A stretch of 27,102 nucleotides of DNA, from positions 1 to 27,102 of the IMG/VR virus record IMGVR_UViG_3300043446_000327, one strand, 5' to 3'. This document shows, in pieces, positions 23,116 to 27,102 of the stretch. Each line of letters opens with the position of its first letter. Positions within the stretch are counted from its first letter, which is position 1. The DNA is from a virus. The translations under genes and the position numbers were made by a program. Under the pieces are notes generated by a model that saw only the letters and a program-made list of their open reading frames with translations, was not told the DNA's origin and did no database searches.

Positions 23116-23826
23116 TCACCATCTAGGCGAACTTTTTGACTTCTGTGCAGTAGAAACGCCGCAAGCATCTAGGTTTATCTTGCCGCCTTTGGTGTATTTT
23201 TTCGCCTCACCGCCTTTTTTCATCATAGACGCATTATTCTGACCAAGCTGCTGCAAACCTTGCACACGCTGAGCAAATGGCATATTTAATTGTTGCTTAC
23301 TTACAAAATCATCACCTTGTTGAGCTTTCGGCAAAGATTGCAAGCCCTGTCTTATTTTTTCAACATCGATACCAGCGGGAGGCTTTGCATTTGGGTTTAT
23401 GCCGCCCAATGATCCTTTCTTTGCAAACTTCTCATAAGGATCAATGCGACCTTCATATAAATTTTTACCACTAACAGATTGTGGCTTTGCGGGAGGCATT
23501 ACTTGTGGCTTATTAGCTCCACTAGCCTGACGAAATGCATCTCCATAGGCTTTCTGTAATCCATAGGCTTTCTGTAATTCACTCTGATTTATTTGCGGCT
23601 TCACGGAAGGCATGACTTGTGGCTTTAGAGGTTTACCTAAACCACCCATAGTCGGCTTTGGTGGAACCTTAGGGGCTGGCAAAGGAGTTGAAGGTTTCGG
23701 TGGAACTTTAGGCCCACTACCACCTCTAGGCCCGTAAAACTTCGCATCTTGCTGCTTTATGTAATCATTTATTTGCTGATTGGTCATGCCACTAGCCTGC
23801 ATACCGCCAATATCATAACTGCTCAT
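23116..23826 (-). CDS. Proline/glutamine-rich protein with Lys-Gly-Gly motif and Pro-x-Trp end
   Basis: A 236-residue product from the ATG at 23826, with AAGGAG six bases upstream. Its start is SSYDIGGMQASGMTNQQIND. Then comes a Pro/Lys-rich spacer (PPKPSTPLPAPKVPPKPT), repeats of KPQVMP, and a perfect tandem duplication of LQKAYG (about residues 83-94). The C-terminus reads MMKKGGEAKKYTKGGKINLD and ends SSPRW. Largely disordered by composition. The MKKGG and Pro-x-Trp ends tie it to its two neighbours. Function unknown. Confidence 0.65.
   Translation of the reverse strand: MSSYDIGGMQASGMTNQQINDYIKQQDAKFYGPRGGSGPKVPPKPSTPLPAPKVPPKPTMGGLGKPLKPQVMPSVKPQINQSELQKAYGLQKAYGDAFRQASGANKPQVMPPAKPQSVSGKNLYEGRIDPYEKFAKKGSLGGINPNAKPPAGIDVEKIRQGLQSLPKAQQGDDFVSKQQLNMPFAQRVQGLQQLGQNNASMMKKGGEAKKYTKGGKINLDACGVSTAQKSKSSPRW
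23543..23578 (-). repeat. Perfect 18-bp tandem duplication inside the 236-residue gene
   Basis: The plus-strand unit ccataggctttctgtaat occurs at 23543-23560 and again, unchanged, at 23561-23578. It is in frame and duplicates six codons (LQKAYG). Identity of the copies suggests a recent replication-slippage event. Confidence 0.9.
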
Positions 23827-23841
23827 AATCTTCTCCTTAAC

Positions 23842-24246
23842 TTACCAACCGGGACAATTCCAGCGCTTCATCGAAGCGCGCGCTCGACTACCTTTTTCAC
23901 TCTTCTCAGCAACAGGCCCCATACGCGCACAAAAAGAATCCCTCCGCTTGCCACCTTCAGGCTGCGGAGCCTTCAAGTTGCTGCCAGTCTCGCGGTTGTA
24001 CTTCGCTCTTCCCTTAGCCGTTAGCCCAGCGCCTTGCTCAGCAGGCAACTTCTCACCCCTGCCAATAGCCAAACTCACGCCACCCTTCTTCATTGCTTCA
24101 GGAAGTTTGCCGTAAGCCTTCTTGCCGACGTTAGACTCAGTGAACTCTTTAGCAACATCCTCAGATATGCCAACCTTCTTAGCAATCTTAGGGTTGTACT
24201 GAGCCGCCTTCATCAAGCGGAACTGAGCTTTAGACTTGGCTGGCAT
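23842..24246 (-). CDS. Small basic protein with Cys/Trp C-terminal domain (DUF6321-like)
   Basis: A 134-residue product if started at the ATG at 24246, two bases after the upstream stop and with AAGGCGAG before it; the longer frame from 24321 begins with an unlikely Cys-rich stretch overlapping the upstream gene. The N-terminus PAKSKAQFRLMKAAQYNPKI is helical. MKKGGVSLAIGRGEKL follows, and the C-terminal half (GLTAKGRAKYNRETGSNLKA, then RRDSFCARMGPV and SMKRWNCPGW) matches a phage domain I recall as DUF6321. Two Cys and the final Trp are notable. No enzymatic function is known to me. Neighbours are other small GG-motif proteins. Confidence 0.75.
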   Translation of the reverse strand: MPAKSKAQFRLMKAAQYNPKIAKKVGISEDVAKEFTESNVGKKAYGKLPEAMKKGGVSLAIGRGEKLPAEQGAGLTAKGRAKYNRETGSNLKAPQPEGGKRRDSFCARMGPVAEKSEKGSRARASMKRWNCPGW

Positions 24247-24248
24247 GA

Positions 24249-24797
24249 TTAACTCGCCTTCAATAACAACGCAGCAAAGTTTGCATCGCTTACTGTAATT
24301 GCAGTGCCAGCAGTTGCACATGCTGCCTGAACAATTACATCATCTCCAGCAGCCACCGTTACAAACGCCGATACCGCTACAAACATAGGGTCTACAGAAT
24401 GCGAATGCGACTTTACGACTGTATTTAAGTAAGGCGTATTCGTTGTGCTGTTCAAACAACGAAACGTAAATGTTTTGTTATTTGAGTCAGTAAACGTAAT
24501 AAAAAACTGAACTAGATACTGCCCAGCAACATCAAAGGTAATCTTATTGCTGGCAGCAACAGGAGTCATATTGTTTGACAGCCCATCTGTTGTAAACGCG
24601 GTTAACGTGTAAAACTGATTTGCGTTTGTCAGCGTCTGAGAAGTCGTTCCGCTTGCAACGTAAATCTCAGCATAAGTTGCAGCGGTTAATGTGTATACGT
24701 TTGTTTGAACATTTGCCCCACTTTGAACAAGAGGAACAAGCTCCGCGCCTGTCAGCGTAGTAGCCGATGGCATCGCTGAAATCTTCTGATCTGCCAT
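24249..24797 (-). CDS. Short fibre-like protein with C1q/TNF-like head
   Basis: A 182-residue product from the ATG at 24797 (TAATG junction, GGAGG seven bases upstream). N-terminal 40 residues (KISAMPSATTLTGAELVPLV then QTNVYTLTA) match the start of the long fibre, so this is likely the virion-docking part. The rest looks like a jelly-roll: NKITFDVAGQYLVQFFITFT, KTFTFRCLNSTTNTPYLNTV, and SAFVTVAAGDDVIVQAACAT. This resembles C1q/TNF-like heads used in phage fibres. It could be a short fibre or head decoration. Confidence 0.7.
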   Translation of the reverse strand: MADQKISAMPSATTLTGAELVPLVQSGANVQTNVYTLTAATYAEIYVASGTTSQTLTNANQFYTLTAFTTDGLSNNMTPVAASNKITFDVAGQYLVQFFITFTDSNNKTFTFRCLNSTTNTPYLNTVVKSHSHSVDPMFVAVSAFVTVAAGDDVIVQAACATAGTAITVSDANFAALLLKAS

Positions 24798-25036
24798 TAC
24801 GAAGCCTCCAATACGATCTTGTCGTTATTCTCCTGAAGCACATAGCCCGGAGAAGATTCATCGGCAATGTAGAAAGTAGTCACTGGTGTAGCGCCATACA
24901 CATCAACCACACCATCGTCGCCAACGTCTAAGCCAAAGTCAGTGCCGCCAATTACATTCTGCGCACCAACGCCCAAAGCAAATCCATCGCTGGTATTCGC
25001 TTGGTTAGCAACGGAGCTGTAACCAACCTTTCCCAT
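24797..25036 (-). CDS. Small acidic virion-like protein
   Basis: A 79-residue product from the ATG at 25036, overlapping the upstream stop by 1 nt (TAATG). Gly/Asp/Val-rich: GFALGVGAQNVIGGTDFGLD then VGDDGVVDVYGATPVTTFYI. Probably beta-structured. It lies between two other small putative virion proteins. No family is recognised; coding potential is supported by tight spacing on both sides. Confidence 0.55.
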   Translation of the reverse strand: MGKVGYSSVANQANTSDGFALGVGAQNVIGGTDFGLDVGDDGVVDVYGATPVTTFYIADESSPGYVLQENNDKIVLEAS

Positions 25037-25338
25037 TAAATGCCTGCCTGAAGTAACTTCAGCGTTGCAGTGCCATCACCGCTGTTTACTAGCACCTTAA
25101 TGCCAGTCACAGGGAATGCGTAGTTGCCGTCAGCGTTTGCCGCTTGACTTGCTACCGTCGGATGAGAAAACCAAGTGCTAAATCCCACCGCAGGGTCATC
25201 AAAAGTATGCTGAACGGTGTAATCAACCGTGCCAGTCACAATCACACCAAAGCCCACATTAAATGGGCTGATGTCTGTATTCATTACGAGGGCGCTGCTG
25301 CTGCCCACTCCGGTCTTTGAAACAGTCTGAAGTTTCAT
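25036..25338 (-). CDS. Small beta-rich virion-like protein
   Basis: A 100-residue product from the ATG at 25338. Sequence: LQTVSKTGVGSSSALVMNTD, FGVIVTGTVDYTVQHTFDDP, and GIKVLVNSGDGTATLKLLQA. The pattern of a Val/Thr-rich sandwich with an 'SGDGTATL' type strand is common in small decoration-like phage proteins. It is the first gene after the hairpin-bearing gap. A role as capsid decoration is possible but unproven. Confidence 0.6.
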   Translation of the reverse strand: MKLQTVSKTGVGSSSALVMNTDISPFNVGFGVIVTGTVDYTVQHTFDDPAVGFSTWFSHPTVASQAANADGNYAFPVTGIKVLVNSGDGTATLKLLQAGI

Positions 25339-25359
25339 GTCAAAGCCCCATAAATGACA

Positions 25360-25375
25360 GGGAGCCGAAGCTCCC
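25360..25375 (-). terminator. cUUCGg hairpin in the largest intergenic gap (possible attenuator or weak terminator)
   Basis: In the 45-nt gap between two genes, the minus strand reads GGGAGC-TTCG-GCTCCC: a 6-bp stem with a C(UUCG)G tetraloop, a very stable RNA loop. It is not followed by a strong T-run in the minus direction (TGTCATTTATG follows). In the plus direction CGCCGTTTTT follows, but there are no plus genes ending here. It may dampen transcription, protect mRNA ends, or act as a processing site between the upstream and downstream genes. A true terminator is less likely. Confidence 0.55.
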
Positions 25376-25383
25376 CGCCGTTT

Positions 25384-26619
25384 TTAACAAGCACCACCGT
25401 AGCGCTTTTTCAACGGAGTAACCGTTACAGACTCTTTTGTCTTAGTGACGCTATCGCCTGCTGGTTTTCTGCCAAACATCTCTACGGCCTTGTCATAAGC
25501 CTCTTTGAGCATGTCTAGCGGGTTCATCGCCTGCTCAAGCTCTCGTTGATACTTTGGGGTATCTTCGTAGGCTTTTTGCATAGCTTTCCGTTGCTTATCT
25601 TCTGCTACGTCAGCAGGACCGCCCTCTAAATACTTCTTCACAGAGCCACCTTTTTTATAGGTGCCAGAGAGACGGTTAATGCTGACAGGGGTGGGCGGCG
25701 ATTTCTGAGGCATCTTTTCAGCCTTGCCTGAATCGTTTACCGATCCACCCCTAGCAAACTTTTTTGGGGCACCGCCCTTCTTGTAGCCACCAGCATTGCC
25801 TTTGCGAACACTACCAGTTGTCGTGCCACTTACGCCCGGAGGTGTAGTGCTGACGTTACCTTCAACGCCGCCACCTTTAGCATAAGTTGCTGGCTTGTTA
25901 ATAGCCTGCGGCAGAGGACGACGAGGGCCAACAACAGGTCTACCGGCGCCAGCATCGTTAGGGCCGGTGCCGCGAGTTGGGCGGGGAATCGCACTAACAG
26001 GCTTATTAATAGCCTGCGGCAAAGGCATCCTACCGCCCATAGCCATCTTGACCTTACCGCCCTTCTTATAACCACCAGCGTTACCCATCTTCACGCCACC
26101 AGTATTGGCAGGTGAACGATCAGGCTTCGTTGTGTGCATTTTGGTCTCAGCATAGCCCTCAGCGCCTCTCTTCGAAGCACTCACAGGAATGACGCTGCCG
26201 CCATCCTTGTAGCCACCCTGACCCATTGCAACACCACCGGTTTTCAGACCCTTATGAGCTTTGGAAGCAGGCATAGACTCGTGTTTCTTGAGCTCTTTTG
26301 CCGTGCCTTCCATCTTCTTCATTTCGGCCTTGTGTTCAGCAGCGCTTTCGCCACCTTCAGCCATCTTCTTGCGACCCATCATCGCTTTGCGACGAGCAGC
26401 CATTGAAGGTTTTGCAGGACTCGGGCCACCAACAGGACCCGGAGGTAGGCCAGCACGAGCGAGGACTCCCGGCATACCGCCGTCAGCCATCTTCTTGTGA
26501 CCCGATCCGTGATCTTTAGCCTTCATCTTGGGCATAGCTACATGCCCACCCTTTTTGAGCTTCAGCTCGATGCTGGGCTCAGTGGTGTACATCTTCACCA
26601 TCGGTTTGAATTGGCCCAT
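25384..26619 (-). CDS. Basic Lys-Gly-Gly repeat protein
   Basis: A 411-residue product. The ATG at 26619 (MGQFKPMVKMYTTEPS) has a perfect AGGAGG six bases upstream; the longer frame begins with TTG and is unlikely. The protein is low-complexity, rich in Lys, Gly, Met and Pro, and strongly basic. GG motifs recur: LKKGGHVAMP, ADGGMP, MAEGG, GGYKDGGSV, NAGGYKKGGKVKMAMGG, NAGGYKKGGAPKKFARGG, TYKKGGSVKKYLEGG. PLPQAINKP occurs twice. The last 80 residues are more charged and helical, ending KKRYGGAC. It may bind DNA, RNA or acidic virion proteins, given charge and repeats. No known family. Confidence 0.7.
   Translation of the reverse strand: MGQFKPMVKMYTTEPSIELKLKKGGHVAMPKMKAKDHGSGHKKMADGGMPGVLARAGLPPGPVGGPSPAKPSMAARRKAMMGRKKMAEGGESAAEHKAEMKKMEGTAKELKKHESMPASKAHKGLKTGGVAMGQGGYKDGGSVIPVSASKRGAEGYAETKMHTTKPDRSPANTGGVKMGNAGGYKKGGKVKMAMGGRMPLPQAINKPVSAIPRPTRGTGPNDAGAGRPVVGPRRPLPQAINKPATYAKGGGVEGNVSTTPPGVSGTTTGSVRKGNAGGYKKGGAPKKFARGGSVNDSGKAEKMPQKSPPTPVSINRLSGTYKKGGSVKKYLEGGPADVAEDKQRKAMQKAYEDTPKYQRELEQAMNPLDMLKEAYDKAVEMFGRKPAGDSVTKTKESVTVTPLKKRYGGAC
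25892..26023 (-). repeat. Duplicated segment in the Lys-Gly-Gly repeat gene
   Basis: Plus-strand ggcttgttaatagcctgcgg at 25892-25911 recurs with one change (ggcttattaatagcctgcgg) at 26000-26019, and the similarity continues a few bases on. Both copies encode PLPQAINKP. Near them the NAGGYKKGG-coding segments also recur. This is an imperfect internal duplication spaced by 108 bp, a multiple of three. Confidence 0.75.
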
Positions 26620-26625
26620 GATGTG

Positions 26626-26631
26626 CCTCCT
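26626..26631 (-). promoter_or_regulatory. Strong ribosome-binding site fixing the start of the Lys-Gly-Gly gene
   Basis: AGGAGG on the minus strand, six bases before the ATG at 26619, overlapping the stop of the upstream gene. It shows that the TTG at 26634 is not the start. Confidence 0.75.
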
Positions 26632-27080
26632 CAAACTTTTTGCGCATACACAACAGTCAGACGAACAATCGCCTGCGTTGTGAGGATAGTGCCATCTGGA
26701 TCAAGCGTGATGACAACTGACTGGTTAGTGCTAATGTCAGCCATCGCAGCAAGCTGCGCGGCAGTAAAGGTGAGAGCAGTACGACCGCCAGCGAAGACAT
26801 CTGTGGAAGATACGTATTGTGTACCCGCCGCAGCAGTTCCGATGGTCATTGCAATCGCAGTAGCCGTGCCAGCGCCTACCGACTTGTCTTGAACAGTATC
26901 AACAAAAAAGTCGATGATCTGAGACGAAGCCGGAAGAGTAATTGTAGCGCTGGTAGCAGTTCCCGCAGATGCAGTGGTAACAGTAGTGGTTTGGCTAACA
27001 ACAACAAAGCCACCATCCGTCGTGTCGGTCAGCGTGCCCGAACCGGTTCTAAGCGTAGAACCAATGTAGGTCTGAGCCAT
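26631..27080 (-). CDS. Beta-rich virion-like protein, possibly decoration
   Basis: A 149-residue product from the ATG at 27080, with AGGAG six bases upstream. It is Thr/Ala/Val/Ser-rich: GGFVVVSQTTTVTTASAGTA, TITLPASSQIIDFFVDTVQD, TAIAMTIGTAAAGTQYVSST, and DGTILTTQAIVRLTVVYAQK. The alternating pattern is typical of small head decoration or tail-associated proteins, which often follow the major capsid gene. The capsid gene itself would lie to the right of the window. No family is assigned. Confidence 0.65.
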   Translation of the reverse strand: MAQTYIGSTLRTGSGTLTDTTDGGFVVVSQTTTVTTASAGTATSATITLPASSQIIDFFVDTVQDKSVGAGTATAIAMTIGTAAAGTQYVSSTDVFAGGRTALTFTAAQLAAMADISTNQSVVITLDPDGTILTTQAIVRLTVVYAQKV

Positions 27081-27102
27081 AAATTTCTCCTGTGAAGAAG
27101 GG

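Noticed and set aside
24247-24321. N-terminal Cys-rich extension of the DUF6321-like protein
   Set aside because: It would overlap the 3' end of the upstream gene by about 70 nt, and a well-placed ATG with ribosome-binding site exists at 24246.
25310-25350. TTGACA-like -35 box on the minus strand near the 100-residue gene
   Set aside because: No -10 box at the right distance, and the hexamer overlaps the ATG of the gene.
26497-26892. 131-residue plus-strand open frame
   Set aside because: Spans the antisense of two well-supported minus genes and their junction; no ribosome-binding site.
1-27102. tRNA or other structural RNA genes
   Set aside because: Coding genes fill nearly the whole window and no cloverleaf-like segment was seen in the few short gaps.

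Overview
The window is a dense block of late (virion and lysis) genes from a tailed bacteriophage, all on the minus strand and transcribed from position 27102 towards 1. It holds 33 genes, most touching or overlapping by 1-17 nt (ATGA, TAATG, TGATG or GTGA junctions). The largest gap is 45 nt and carries a hairpin. I see no tRNA, rRNA, CRISPR array, integrase or transposase, and nothing that requires a bacterial chromosome. A podovirus-like particle is suggested by a T7 gp11 / SU10-type adaptor, a T7 gp12 / P22 gp10-type nozzle candidate and a run of large internal (ejection-type) proteins, with no classical long tape measure, sheath or baseplate genes. The Rz/Rz1 spanin pair implies a Gram-negative host. 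Capsid, portal, terminase and replication genes are not in the window, so phage genus and host cannot be named.

Layout in transcription order. (1) 27080-22821: eight small genes. They comprise beta-rich probable virion proteins, a basic protein full of Lys-Gly-Gly repeats, a short fibre-like protein, and three consecutive small basic proteins ending in Pro-x-Trp. (2) 22811-21403: a neck/adaptor-like protein carrying an inserted discoidin-like domain, then a small four-cysteine protein. (3) 21403-14613: host-recognition block. It has a 1057-residue fibre, accessory fibre proteins, and three tandem paralogous glycine-rich proteins that look like receptor-binding tips. (4) 14605-12269: two overlapping membrane-anchored proteins of unknown role, then a full lysis cassette: 3-TM holin, GH24 endolysin, Rz, and Rz1 embedded inside Rz. 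(5) 12285-7650: a DUF5872-like small protein, a second adaptor, a beta-rich fibre-like protein, the tail nozzle candidate with two inserted beta modules, and a small Trp-repeat protein. (6) 7650-1: four large probable internal/ejection proteins. Two have N-terminal DUF4214-like repeats and one has a tape-measure-like C-terminus. A free-standing HNH endonuclease gene interrupts this block at 3321-2833. The last protein runs off the left edge.

Together the genes would build the neck, nozzle and adhesive apparatus, supply proteins injected with the genome, and lyse the host. Points of interest: a Lys-Gly-Gly / Asp-Gly-Gly peptide motif recurring in six separate proteins; a carbohydrate-binding-type domain inside a neck protein; the three-gene glycine-rich adhesin array; shared N- and C-terminal modules among fibre genes, one of which doubles as the ribosome-binding site of the next gene; and an AT-rich mosaic segment around the HNH gene and the ejection-protein genes. 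All family names come from reading the protein sequences; no database search was possible.
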